From Alteriqipengyuania lutimaris (GTDB taxonomy: Bacteria > Pseudomonadota > Alphaproteobacteria > Sphingomonadales > Sphingomonadaceae): a stretch of 64,000 nt of DNA. The notes under the pieces were generated by a model. It searched no databases, was not told the DNA's origin, and was given only the letters and a program-made list of their open reading frames with translations. Below, piece by piece: positions 52,931 to 61,346 of this stretch. Every line of letters begins with the position of its first letter. Within the stretch, counting starts at the first letter, position 1. The stretch lies in the NCBI RefSeq assembly GCF_003363135.1, contig NZ_QRBB01000001.1, forward strand, positions 1,240,001 through 1,304,000. The letters are read 5' to 3'. The position numbers were made by a program, and so were the translations under genes.

Positions 52931-53350
52931 CTAGCCGCCCATGTCGACCACGCCCTCGTTCTCGCCGTAGAGCTCGGCCTCGTCTGCGGTCACCTTGATG
53001 ATCAGCACGCCGTCCTGCTCGTCCGGGCCGTGGCCGAACCATTTCTCGATATCCGGCGTCCAGTGCTCCTTGATCAGCTCCGGATCGTCGTGGACGCTGG
53101 CGGTGCCGCGGATGGTCAGCCACACGCCCTCGTTCTGGAAATCGAGCGCCACGTGATCGTCGCGCGCGATATCGCGCAGCTTGCGGGTGTCGGGCGCGGT
53201 GAAGAAATAGCTGTCGCCGTCGTAATCGACCTGCGCGTTGTTGCTCATCGGACGGCTGTTGAGCGTGCCGTCGGGGCCGTGCGTCGTCATCATGCACAGG
53301 TCCATGCTGCGCATGGTCTTGGCGATCATTTTCTTGTCAGGCTTGGGCAT
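52931..53350 (-). CDS. Pyridoxamine 5'-phosphate oxidase-like flavin-binding protein (general stress type)
   Basis: A 139-residue split-barrel protein similar to general stress protein 26. It starts MPKPDKKMIAKTMRSMDLCM and has TTHGPDGTLNSRPMSNNAQV and YFFTAPDTRKLRDIARDDHV, positions that bind FMN or a similar cofactor in the family. The real PdxH residues are incomplete, so a vitamin B6 oxidase role is unlikely. Confidence 0.85.
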   Translation of the reverse strand: MPKPDKKMIAKTMRSMDLCMMTTHGPDGTLNSRPMSNNAQVDYDGDSYFFTAPDTRKLRDIARDDHVALDFQNEGVWLTIRGTASVHDDPELIKEHWTPDIEKWFGHGPDEQDGVLIIKVTADEAELYGENEGVVDMGG

Positions 53351-53464
53351 CCGGCAGACTCCTCGGTGCGTCTGCCAAAACGAACCCCGATGCAATCTGC
53401 GCGTTCCGCGCAATCGCACCGGGTGTCATATTTTCCAAAGCCTTATTCGGCCTTCGGAAAAGCC

Positions 53465-53902
53465 TTACGCGGCTTCCTTGATCTCGACCAGCGTCACGCC
53501 GAAGGTCAGGTCTTCGCCTGCCAGCGGGTGGTTGCCGTCGGCCTTGACCGAATTTTCCTGCACTTCGGTGATGACGAGCTGGATCGGCTGGCCGTCCTGG
53601 CCCTGCGCCGAAAGCTGCATGCCCGGCTGCGGGGCGGGCTCTGCGGGCAGGTTTTCGCGCGGCACGTCGATCACCAGCTCCTCGCGGCGCGGGCCGAAGG
53701 CGTTTTCGCTTTCGATCTTGACCGTTTCGACCGAGCCGACTTCCATTCCGTCGAGCGCGGCTTCGATCGCCGGGAAGATTTCCTGCTTGCCGAGGGTGAC
53801 GACCTGCGGGCCGCTTTCCTCGGTGTTGCCGACGACCTGTCCGGCATCGGTCTTCACGACGAAATCGATGGCGACGGTGTCGCCGTTCTTGGCTGTAGTC
53901 AT
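53465..53902 (-). CDS. FKBP-type peptidyl-prolyl isomerase, SlyD-like
   Basis: A 145-residue prolyl isomerase/chaperone with a split FKBP domain (DTVAIDFVVKTDAGQVVGNT, IFPAIEAALDGMEVGSVETV) and an inserted flap (ENAFGPRREELVIDVPRENL, QPGMQLSAQGQDGQPIQLVI). It ends NHPLAGEDLTFGVTLVEIKE. The His-rich tail of Escherichia coli SlyD is absent. The ATG is at 53902. Confidence 0.92.
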   Translation of the reverse strand: MTTAKNGDTVAIDFVVKTDAGQVVGNTEESGPQVVTLGKQEIFPAIEAALDGMEVGSVETVKIESENAFGPRREELVIDVPRENLPAEPAPQPGMQLSAQGQDGQPIQLVITEVQENSVKADGNHPLAGEDLTFGVTLVEIKEAA

Positions 53903-54058
53903 TTCGATGGTCCTCTCTGACTGAGGGGTGAGGGCCGCAAGCTTGAGCGGCCACGGGGAAATTCGGTGCCCCCAACGTGGGGCCGAAGGCGCGAGGCGCA
54001 ACCCCGAACCTGACGCGAAGTTCGCCTGGACGGGACCCCGAACCGGTTCTCCGCCGCC

Positions 54059-54550
54059 CTAGTCGCGTGGGTTCAGGACCGGCGCACTGTCGAGATTGAG
54101 GAGATACTCGATCCGGATCACCTGCTCGTCCGCGAAAGTGTAGCGCACGATCTTGAGGGGGCGCACCGGATGGAAAACCGTGTCCTTGCGGATCGGCATC
54201 CAGAACTCCTCCGTCACCACGCGCCCGTCTTCGTCCCAGTAGAAATTCTCGATCAGCATCTGATGGCGATCGAGACTGGCATCGTAAAAAGTGCTCTCGC
54301 GCCACTCGATCCAGGCATCGGGCCCTTCGAGGAAGGGCTCACCCTCCCACATCACCTCGAGATCGTCGGCCAGCATGGCGCGCAGCTCGGCAGGATATTC
54401 GGCCGGGGCCGTTTGCGGAAGCGCTGCGAAGAAGGCCCGCTGCGCGGACGCTTCGGGTGGAGGGGGCGGGGGCGCCGCGAAGCCGGGGCTGGCCATGACG
54501 CAGGCCAGCACTGCTGCAAGAAATCCCAACTGTCTGCGTCCGGTCGACAT
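54059..54550 (-). CDS. Secreted protein with NTF2/SnoaL-like fold
   Basis: A 163-residue protein with a signal peptide (MSTGRRQLGFLAAVLACVMA, then ASPGFAAPPPPPP). The remaining part (LRAMLADDLEVMWEGEPFLE, DRHQMLIENFYWDEDGRVVT, VIRIEYLLNLDSAPVLNPRD) looks like the compact alpha+beta NTF2-type fold. Fold assignment is by pattern only; function unknown. The ATG at 54550 begins the signal peptide. Confidence 0.65.
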   Translation of the reverse strand: MSTGRRQLGFLAAVLACVMASPGFAAPPPPPPEASAQRAFFAALPQTAPAEYPAELRAMLADDLEVMWEGEPFLEGPDAWIEWRESTFYDASLDRHQMLIENFYWDEDGRVVTEEFWMPIRKDTVFHPVRPLKIVRYTFADEQVIRIEYLLNLDSAPVLNPRD

Positions 54551-54825
54551 CTGCGCTCCTTCACTCTCCCGCTGGGGCGGAAGCAGACGGGAGCCTAGGC
54601 CGATCCGGCCTGCGTGCAAGTGGTAGAGCAATCGCGCGCTGACAGGCAGGCGGCGACTGCGCTGTCCTACAGGCCGCTGCCCGTGGCATGCATGCGCCAT
54701 GCCGCCGTGTCCGCCAGTCGATTGCAATTATTCGAACGGTGTCGGCAATCCGGGCGATTTTTATCCCCTGGACACTGTGTCAGGTGTGTCAGAAACCCTA
54801 CGTGGAAGGGCGCCCGGCGCGTCGT

Positions 54826-55380
54826 TCAGGCGTCGTCCTTCACGTATTTCTGGAAGCTCTTGCGCAGCTTCATCAGCTTGGGTGGGATCGTCGCCTGGCA
54901 ATAGGGATTGCGCTGGCCTTCGCCGTCCCAGTAATCCTGGTGGTAGCCCTCGGCCGAGTACCAAGTCGCGGTCTGCTCGCCGTTCGACATGCCTTCGATC
55001 GTGGTCACGGCCATCGCGCCATTGGCGGCGTTCCAGCGGCCGATCGCGGCTTCGGCTTCCTCTTGCTGCTTCGCGTCCATCGGGAAGATCGCGCTGCGGT
55101 ACTGGGTGCCGACATCGTTGCCCTGCCGGTTGAGCTGGGTCGGGTCGTGCGTGCCGAGGAACATGTCGAGCAGCTCGCCATAGCTGATCGTGTCGGCGTC
55201 GTAGGCGACCTTCACCGCTTCGGCGTGGCCGGTCTTGCCGGTGCAGATCTGCTTGTAGGTCGGGTTCTCGGTCTCGCCGCCGATATAGCCGCTTTCGACG
55301 CTTTCGACGCCGATGACGTCCTTCATCACGGCCTCGGTGCACCAGAAGCAGCCGCCGGCAAAAATCGCGGTCTCGGTCAT
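54826..55380 (-). CDS. msrA: Peptide-methionine (S)-S-oxide reductase MsrA
   Basis: Reduces S-methionine sulfoxide in proteins. The 184-residue protein has the active-site motif GGCFWCTEAVMKDVIGVESV near residue 10, SGYIGGETENPTYKQICTGK, GHAEAVKVAYD and YHQDYWDGEGQRNPYC. It complements msrB at 38644. Confidence 0.96.
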   Translation of the reverse strand: MTETAIFAGGCFWCTEAVMKDVIGVESVESGYIGGETENPTYKQICTGKTGHAEAVKVAYDADTISYGELLDMFLGTHDPTQLNRQGNDVGTQYRSAIFPMDAKQQEEAEAAIGRWNAANGAMAVTTIEGMSNGEQTATWYSAEGYHQDYWDGEGQRNPYCQATIPPKLMKLRKSFQKYVKDDA

Positions 55381-55507
55381 GTCCTATTCTCCTTTGGCGA
55401 CGGAAGTAGGAAGCCTGTGCGCGATTGCCATGATCGGACCTTCGGCACCCTTGCGCTGAACCGGTCGCCGCCTAATGTGCACCCCACAAACACGGGGAGA
55501 AAACCGG

Positions 55508-56338
55508 ATGCTTCGTACTGCCTGCCTTGCCGCCGTCGCCAGTCTCGCGCTTGCCGCGCCTGCCGTGGCCGACGATCATGCCATGACGCTGGAAGAGGTG
55601 CTCGCCGCCGACCTGCGCGACGACGATCGCGCGCGCGACCAGTATCGCAACCCGGCAGAGACGCTGGAGTTCTTCGGCGTCGAGCCGGACATGACCGTGG
55701 TCGAATGGGGCCCGGGCGGCGGGTGGTACACCCGCGTGCTCGCGCCGTGGATCATGCCCCAGGGCACCTATATTGCGCTCAACAGCGACAGCGATGCGGG
55801 CACATACCCCAATCCCGAAGCGGAAGCGCGCGCGAAGGCCTGGGCCGACACTTTCAAGACGACCTACGCGCAGGCGATGGGCGTGGAGCCCGCCGCCATC
55901 GGTGCCTACGAAATCGACGAAGTGCCCGAGGAAATGCTCGGCACGGTCGACCGCGTGCTGATCTTCCGTTCGATGCACGGTCTCAACATGAGCAACACCG
56001 CCGACGACGTGCTAAAGGCTGCGCGCCGGATGCTCAAGGACGATGGCATGGTCGGCGTGGTGCAGCACCGCGCTCCGGAAGGCGCGAGCTACGACGATTA
56101 CGGCGCCCAGCAGCGCGGCTATATGCGCACGCAGGATGTCGTCGCGATCTTCGAGGCGAACGGCTTCGAACTGGTCGAGGAAAGCGAGATCAACGCCAAT
56201 CCGAACGACCCAGCCGACTGGGAAGGAGGCGTGTGGACGCTGCCGCCCGTGCTTCGGTATGGCGAGCAGGACCGCGCGCGTTACGAAGCCATTGGCGAAA
56301 GCGATCGCATGACGCTGTTGTTCAAGAAAGCCGACTGA
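55508..56338 (+). CDS. Exported SAM-methyltransferase-like protein
   Basis: A 276-residue protein with a clear signal peptide (MLRTACLAAVASLALAAPAV, then ADDHA) followed by a class I methyltransferase-like fold. Motif I is seen in TVVEWGPGGGWYTRVLAPWI, then RVLIFRSMHGLNM and MLKDDGMVGVVQHRAPEG. A SAM-dependent enzyme in the periplasm would be unusual because SAM is cytoplasmic. The protein may bind another ligand or be anchored inward. 13 bp before aguB. Confidence 0.75.
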   Translation: MLRTACLAAVASLALAAPAVADDHAMTLEEVLAADLRDDDRARDQYRNPAETLEFFGVEPDMTVVEWGPGGGWYTRVLAPWIMPQGTYIALNSDSDAGTYPNPEAEARAKAWADTFKTTYAQAMGVEPAAIGAYEIDEVPEEMLGTVDRVLIFRSMHGLNMSNTADDVLKAARRMLKDDGMVGVVQHRAPEGASYDDYGAQQRGYMRTQDVVAIFEANGFELVEESEINANPNDPADWEGGVWTLPPVLRYGEQDRARYEAIGESDRMTLLFKKAD

Positions 56339-56351
56339 GAAGAGGGCGCAT

Positions 56352-57206
56352 TTGACCCGTGACATCACCGTGGCGGCGCTCCAGCTGACGCTGGGCGCTG
56401 CCGACGAGACCGAGAATATCGAAGCCGTTTCCGCCATGGTGGAGGAAGCGGCCTCTCGCGGTGCGCAGGTGATCCTGCCGCCCGAGCTGTTCGACGGGCC
56501 GTACTTCTGCAAGGTGGAGGAAGAGGCGCTGTTCGCCCGCGCCGCGCCGACCGCCGATCACCCCAACGTACGCGCGATGGCGAAGCTGGCGAAGAAGCTC
56601 GGCGTGGCGATCCCGACCAGCTTCTTCGAGAAGGACGGGCCGCACCACTACAACTCGCTCGCCATGATCGACGCCTCGGGCGAGATCATGGGCGTCTACC
56701 GCAAGAGCCACATCCCCGACGGACCGGGTTACGAGGAAAAGTACTACTTCCGCCCCGGCAACACCGGGTTCAAGGTGTGGGACGTTTTCGGGACGAAGAT
56801 TGGCGTCGGCGTTTGCTGGGACCAGTGGTATCCCGAAACCGCCCGCGCGATGGCGCTGATGGGGGCGGAACTGCTGTTCTACCCCACGGCCATTGGCTCC
56901 GAACCCTACGATGCCAGCTTCGATACCAGCCGCATGTGGCAGCGCGCGATGCAGGGGCATTCGGTGTCCAACTGCATGCCGGTGATCGCCTCGAACCGCA
57001 TCGGGGTGGAAGATGGGCAGGCCTTCTACGGCCACAGCTTCATCACCAACGAATGGGGCGACAAGCTGGTCGAATTCGGGCGCGAGGAGGACGGCGTGCT
57101 GGTCGCCACGCTCGACCTCGATACCGCCGCCAAGCACCGCGCGGGCATGGGCTTCTTCCGCGACCGCCGGCCCGAGCTTTACGGTCGGCTGGCGGAGGAC
57201 GTCTGA
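56352..57206 (+). CDS. aguB: N-carbamoylputrescine amidase AguB
   Basis: Hydrolyses N-carbamoylputrescine to putrescine in the agmatine pathway. The 284-residue nitrilase-fold enzyme has the Glu-Lys-Cys triad: Glu in VILPPELFDGPYF, Lys in MGVYRKSHIPDGPGYEEKYY and Cys in IGVGVCWDQWYPETARAMAL. It uses a TTG start at 56352 immediately before the conserved TRDITVAALQ. Its stop overlaps the folK frame. Confidence 0.93.
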   Translation: MTRDITVAALQLTLGAADETENIEAVSAMVEEAASRGAQVILPPELFDGPYFCKVEEEALFARAAPTADHPNVRAMAKLAKKLGVAIPTSFFEKDGPHHYNSLAMIDASGEIMGVYRKSHIPDGPGYEEKYYFRPGNTGFKVWDVFGTKIGVGVCWDQWYPETARAMALMGAELLFYPTAIGSEPYDASFDTSRMWQRAMQGHSVSNCMPVIASNRIGVEDGQAFYGHSFITNEWGDKLVEFGREEDGVLVATLDLDTAAKHRAGMGFFRDRRPELYGRLAEDV

Positions 57207-57718
57207 GCCTGCCGCACACCTACCTGATCGCGCTCGGCTCGAACCGCCGCCACGGCGAGCACGGCCGCCCCGAAGGCGTGGTCCACGCCGCGATGGAAGA
57301 GCTCGCCGCGCTGGGGACGGTGCGGGCGCGCAGCCCGGTGATCGACAGCGCGCCCATGGGCGCGGCGCGGCGGCGCTTCGCCAATGCGGTGGCGGAGCTG
57401 GAGAGCGACCTGTCGCCGCCGGAGCTGCTGCGCGAGTTGAAGCGCCTCGAACGCGGTTTCGGGCGGAGGCCCGGGCAGGCGTGGGGCGACCGGGTGCTAG
57501 ACTGCGATATCGCGGCGTGGTCGGGCGGGGTGTGGCGGTCTCGCGAGCTCGGCATTCCGCACGCGGGCCTGGCGCAGCGCGACTTCGTGCTCGTCCCCGC
57601 CTGCGCCATCGCGCCGGGTTGGCGCGACCCGAAAAGCGGGCTCGCGCTACGACATTTGCAGGCACGCTTGACCCGCCCGCAAGCCCTCCTTAGGGACCGC
57701 ACCCGGTCGGACCCTTAG
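57203..57718 (+). CDS. folK: Hydroxymethyldihydropterin pyrophosphokinase FolK, non-standard start
   Basis: Transfers pyrophosphate to 6-hydroxymethyl-dihydropterin in folate synthesis. The frame encodes the FolK N-terminus TYLIALGSNRRHGEHGRPEG, then VIDSAPMGAARRRFANAVAE, LLRELKRLERGFGRRPGQAW and WGDRVLDCDIAAW. There is no in-frame ATG, GTG or TTG before the conserved LIALGSN. The CTG at 57203, overlapping the aguB stop as CTGA, or the CTG at 57209 must be used, perhaps by coupled re-initiation. The TAG stop (57716-57718) lies inside the following tRNA gene. 171 residues. Confidence 0.82.
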   Translation: MSLPHTYLIALGSNRRHGEHGRPEGVVHAAMEELAALGTVRARSPVIDSAPMGAARRRFANAVAELESDLSPPELLRELKRLERGFGRRPGQAWGDRVLDCDIAAWSGGVWRSRELGIPHAGLAQRDFVLVPACAIAPGWRDPKSGLALRHLQARLTRPQALLRDRTRSDP

Positions 57719-57784
57719 CTCAGTTGGTAGAGCAAGATACTTTTAATATCGAGGTCGCTGGTTCGAGCCCAGCAGGGTCCACCA
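57709..57784 (+). tRNA. tRNA-Lys (anticodon TTT)
   Basis: A complete 76-nt tRNA with encoded CCA. The acceptor stem GGACCCT pairs perfectly with AGGGTCC. The D arm is GCTC/GAGC, the anticodon loop CTTTTAA has anticodon TTT, and the T arm GCTGG-TTCGAGC-CCAGC is perfect. The anticodon stem has one A-G mismatch at its top. Its first 10 bases overlap the end of folK. Confidence 0.95.
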
Positions 57785-57823
57785 TTCTTTCCTACACCGC
57801 CTTCGCCGGTTAGGCTCCTGCCC

Positions 57824-59650
57824 TCAATAGCCGGAAGCCTGCCCGTCCTTGCGCATCTCCGTGGCACCGACATAGACGCCGGTTTCCGGATCGCGCGCGA
57901 TCGCCTGATAGCCGCCGAAGGGAATGCCGGTGGTCTCGATCTCGACATTGTGGCCCATCGCGCGCAGCGCCTCGACCGTCGCTGTCGGCACCCCGGGCTC
58001 GACCATCAGCGTGCCCAGATCGTCGATATCGACGGTGTCGGCTGCACTGCCCAGAAGCGCGTCGGTCGGCTGGCGTCCGCCATCGTGCATCAGCCGCGCG
58101 GCATCGCCCGCTTCCTGGAGGTTCATGCCGTAGTCCACCAAATTCACCAGAATTTGGACATGGCCCTGCGGCTGCATCCCGCCGCCCATCAGCCCGAAGC
58201 TCATGAAAGGCTTGCCGTCCTTCTTCACGAAGGCGGGGATGATGGTGTGGAAGGGCCGCTTGCCGGGGGCGTAGGCATTGGGGTGCGCGGGATCGAGGCT
58301 GAAGAGCTCGCCGCGGTCCTGGAACATGAAGCCCAGCCCCGGCGCAACCAGCCCGCCGCCCATGCCGCGATAGTTGGACTGGATCAGGCTGACCATCATC
58401 CCGTCCTTGTCGGCCACGGTCAGGTAGGTCGTGTCGCCTTCGCCCTCCAGCTTCGGTTCGCCCGGACCGAAAGCGGGCGTTGCACGCGTCGGGTCGATCT
58501 CTGCAAACCTTGTGCGCCCGTATGCGTCGCTCAACAGCTCTTCGGGTGCAGAGGAAAACTCGGGGTCGGCGTAGAAGCGCGCGACATCCTCGAACGCGAG
58601 GCGCTTGGCCTCGGTGATGTAGTGGAGCACCTGAGGGGAGCCGCGGTCCCATTGCGACAAATCGACGTTCTTGAGGATGTTGACCATCTGCAGCGCGGCG
58701 AAGCCCTGGCTGTTGGGCGGGAGTTCGCACAGCTCGTAGCCCTTGCGATAGCCGACGCAGGAGACATCGACCCACTCGCTGTCGTGGTTGGCGAAATCGG
58801 CAAGCGTGAAGGCGCTGCCCTGTTCGCGCAGGTAGTCCACGATGATCCGCGCGGTTTCGCCCTCGTAATATTCGTCGCGGCCATTCGCGGCGATCCGTTC
58901 GAGCGTGTCGGCGAGATCGGGGTTCCTGAACATCTCGCCCGGCTGGGGCGCGTCGCCGTCGGCAAACCAGGTCGCGCGGGCATTGTCGAAATCGTAGTCG
59001 AATCGTTCGAGGCGGGCCTCGTAGGCACGCAGCGAGCGTTCGAGATACATCGAGATGATCGGTGCGACCGGATGTCCGTCGCGCGCGTAGCGAATCGTGG
59101 GCGCGAGATTGTCCGCCATCGAAAGCTTGCCGAACCTCTCGTGCATGTCGAACCACGCATCGACCGTGCCCGGAATGGTAATCGGCAGCGGGCCGACCGG
59201 CGGGATCGAGGTGGCGTCCCCGAGCTTCGCCTTCAGCTGGTCGAGAGTCTGGCCGGAGGGGCTGCGGCCCGAGCCGTTGATGCCGTAAAGCTTGTCGGTC
59301 TTCGGATCGTAGACGATCGCGAAAAGGTCACCTCCGATGCCGTTTCCGGTCGGTTCCATCAGACCGAGCGCGGCATTGGCTGCGATCGCCGCATCCACCG
59401 CGCTGCCGCCCGCCTTGAGGGTATCAAGCGCGATCTGGGTCGCCAGCGGATGCGCAGTCGCGGCCATGCCGTGGGGCGCCGTCACGGGCGAACGGCTCCA
59501 GTTCGCGCCCACCGGCCGCGCGCCCGGGCCGATTCCCTGTGTGGCGTTCTCGGTCGTGTCGGCAGTATTGATTGCGGGCGGGGTGTCCTGTGCCAGCGCA
59601 GGCGCGGCGAACAATGCGGTGCCAGCCAGAAAACTCGAAATTGCGCGCAT
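57824..59650 (-). CDS. ggt: Gamma-glutamyltransferase
   Basis: A periplasmic enzyme cleaving gamma-glutamyl bonds of glutathione. The 608-residue precursor has a signal peptide (MRAISSFLAGTALFAAPALA) and MVSLIQSNYRGMGGGLVAPG. The autoprocessing site is in GEGDTTYLTVADKDG, where the threonine becomes the small-subunit nucleophile. FMSFGLMGGGMQPQGHVQIL follows. It converges on tRNA-Lys; its start faces gltD across about 240 bp. Confidence 0.93.
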   Translation of the reverse strand: MRAISSFLAGTALFAAPALAQDTPPAINTADTTENATQGIGPGARPVGANWSRSPVTAPHGMAATAHPLATQIALDTLKAGGSAVDAAIAANAALGLMEPTGNGIGGDLFAIVYDPKTDKLYGINGSGRSPSGQTLDQLKAKLGDATSIPPVGPLPITIPGTVDAWFDMHERFGKLSMADNLAPTIRYARDGHPVAPIISMYLERSLRAYEARLERFDYDFDNARATWFADGDAPQPGEMFRNPDLADTLERIAANGRDEYYEGETARIIVDYLREQGSAFTLADFANHDSEWVDVSCVGYRKGYELCELPPNSQGFAALQMVNILKNVDLSQWDRGSPQVLHYITEAKRLAFEDVARFYADPEFSSAPEELLSDAYGRTRFAEIDPTRATPAFGPGEPKLEGEGDTTYLTVADKDGMMVSLIQSNYRGMGGGLVAPGLGFMFQDRGELFSLDPAHPNAYAPGKRPFHTIIPAFVKKDGKPFMSFGLMGGGMQPQGHVQILVNLVDYGMNLQEAGDAARLMHDGGRQPTDALLGSAADTVDIDDLGTLMVEPGVPTATVEALRAMGHNVEIETTGIPFGGYQAIARDPETGVYVGATEMRKDGQASGY

Positions 59651-59888
59651 CGGGACTCTCCATTCCTCGGTTGGCGCGCAGGCTAGGCGAAAGAGGTCTG
59701 GCGCAAAAGGGCCGGGTACCGATAGTCGGTAGTCTAGTGGGGGACAGGTCTTCGCATTCGCAGCAATTTAGCATTGAAATTTCCTCCCGTGTCGCCAATG
59801 CTATTAAAGTTATGCGCAGAAGGGTGCGCAGGCTTTCCGAAACGCAAATTCCCACGCATCTGACCGAGGCGACCCCATCGCACGTAAC

Positions 59889-61346
59889 GTAACCAACACC
59901 TTCGTCGACCGCGAACAGGCCTATCCCGAGAAACGCCCGGCAGACGCTCGCCGTGCGGATTTTCTCGAGATCGGGGCACCTTTCGCCGACGAGCAGGCGC
60001 AGCAGCAGGCGAGCCGGTGCTCGCAGTGCGGCGTGCCCTATTGCCAGTCGCATTGTCCGCTGCACAACCACATCCCCGACTGGCTGCGGCTGACCGCCGA
60101 GGGGCGCCTGCAGGAAGCCTACGATCTCTCGTCGCGCACTTCGACCATGCCCGAAATCTGCGGCCGCATCTGCCCGCAGGATCGCCTGTGCGAAGGCAAT
60201 TGCGTAATCGAGTTTTCCGGCCACGGCGCGGTGACCATCGGCAGCATCGAGAAATACCTGGGCGACAATGCCTGGGCCGAAGGCTGGGTGCGGCCCATCG
60301 AGCCGGGCCCCCCGACCGGGCAATCTGTCGGCATCATCGGTGCCGGCCCCGCCGGGCTGACCGCAGCGGAATATCTGCGCAATGCGGGCCACGAGGTTCA
60401 TATCTACGACCGGCACGACCGCGCGGGCGGGCTGCTGATCTACGGCATCCCGAACTTCAAGCTCGACAAGAGCGTTGTCGATCGCCGGGTCCGCCGGGTC
60501 GAGGAAGGCGGCATTCGGATCCATCGCGGTGTCGAAGTGGGCGGCGAGGGCGAGCGGGACGTGACGCTTTCGCAATTGCGCGAGAAGCACGATGCGATCT
60601 TTATCGCCACCGGGGTCTACCAGTCGCGCGAGTTGACGGTGGATGGTGCCGACAAGGATGGCGTGATCCGCGCGATCGATTTCCTCACCGCATCGAACCG
60701 CAGCGGGCTGGGCGACGAGGTCGAAAGCCATGCCGACGGCAGCCTGCTGGCGAAGGATCGCAATGTCGTCGTGATCGGCGGCGGCGATACGGCAATGGAC
60801 TGCGTGCGCACCGCCGTGCGCCAGGGTGCTGCCAGCGTCAAATGCCTCTACCGCCGCGACCGCGACAACATGCCCGGCAGCCGAACCGAGGTCGCCCATG
60901 CCGAGGAGGAAGGCGTCGAGTTCCTGTGGCTCTCGGGCCCCGCCTCGATCGAAGGGGGCGAGCGCGCCGAGAAGGTGCAGGCCAACCGGATGCAACTGGG
61001 CGAGCCCGGTGCGGATGGCCGTCGCCGTCCGGAAGTCGACCCGTCGAGCAGCTTCGCGCTCGATGCGGATCTGGTGATCCTCGCGCTCGGCTTCGAGCCC
61101 GAGCCGCTGCCCGCGATCTTCGGCGAGGAAGGCCTGGCCGTGACCGATTGGGGCACGCTCGAATGCGACGAGACCATGATGACCACGCTTCCCGGCGTTT
61201 TCGCGGGCGGCGATATCGCGCGCGGCGCGAGTCTCGTGGTATGGGCGGTACGCGATGGCCGCGACGTCGCGGAGCACATCGAGAATTTTCTGGTCACGGA
61301 GCGCGCGCGCGGCCGTGAGCAAGAGCGGGGCTTTGCTGCGGCATGA
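59889..61346 (+). CDS. gltD: Glutamate synthase small subunit GltD, start codon uncertain
   Basis: Supplies electrons from NADPH through FAD and [4Fe-4S] clusters to GltB. The frame encodes TNTFVDREQAYPEKRPADAR, the cysteine motif SRCSQCGVPYCQSHCPLHNH, ICPQDRLCEGNCVIEFSGHG, FAD-binding IIGAGPAGLTAAEYLRNAGH and NADPH-binding NVVVIGGGDTAMDCV. No in-frame ATG, GTG or TTG exists upstream of the cysteine motif as far as the in-frame stop at 59805. The usual Met position aligns with GTA at 59889. A GTG at 60033 would delete the first cluster cysteines. The true start is unresolved. Length about 485 residues. Confidence 0.85.
   Translation, partial: VTNTFVDREQAYPEKRPADARRADFLEIGAPFADEQAQQQASRCSQCGVPYCQSHCPLHNHIPDWLRLTAEGRLQEAYDLSSRTSTMPEICGRICPQDRLCEGNCVIEFSGHGAVTIGSIEKYLGDNAWAEGWVRPIEPGPPTGQSVGIIGAGPAGLTAAEYLRNAGHEVHIYDRHDRAGGLLIYGIPNFKLDKSVVDRRVRRVEEGGIRIHRGVEVGGEGERDVTLSQLREKHDAIFIATGVYQSRELTVDGADKDGVIRAIDFLTASNRSGLGDEVESHADGSLLAKDRNVVVIGGGDTAMDCVRTAVRQGAASVKCLYRRDRDNMPGSRTEVAHAEEEGVEFLWLSGPASIEGGERAEKVQANRMQLGEPGADGRRRPEVDPSSSFALDADLVILALGFEPEPLPAIFGEEGLAVTDWGTLECDETMMTTLPGVFAGGDIARGASLVVWAVRDGRDVAEHIENFLVTERARGREQERGFAAA

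Noticed and set aside
60033-61346. GTG at 60033 as the gltD start
   Set aside because: It would remove the first cysteines of the cluster-binding motif and the conserved N-terminal domain that is plainly encoded upstream.
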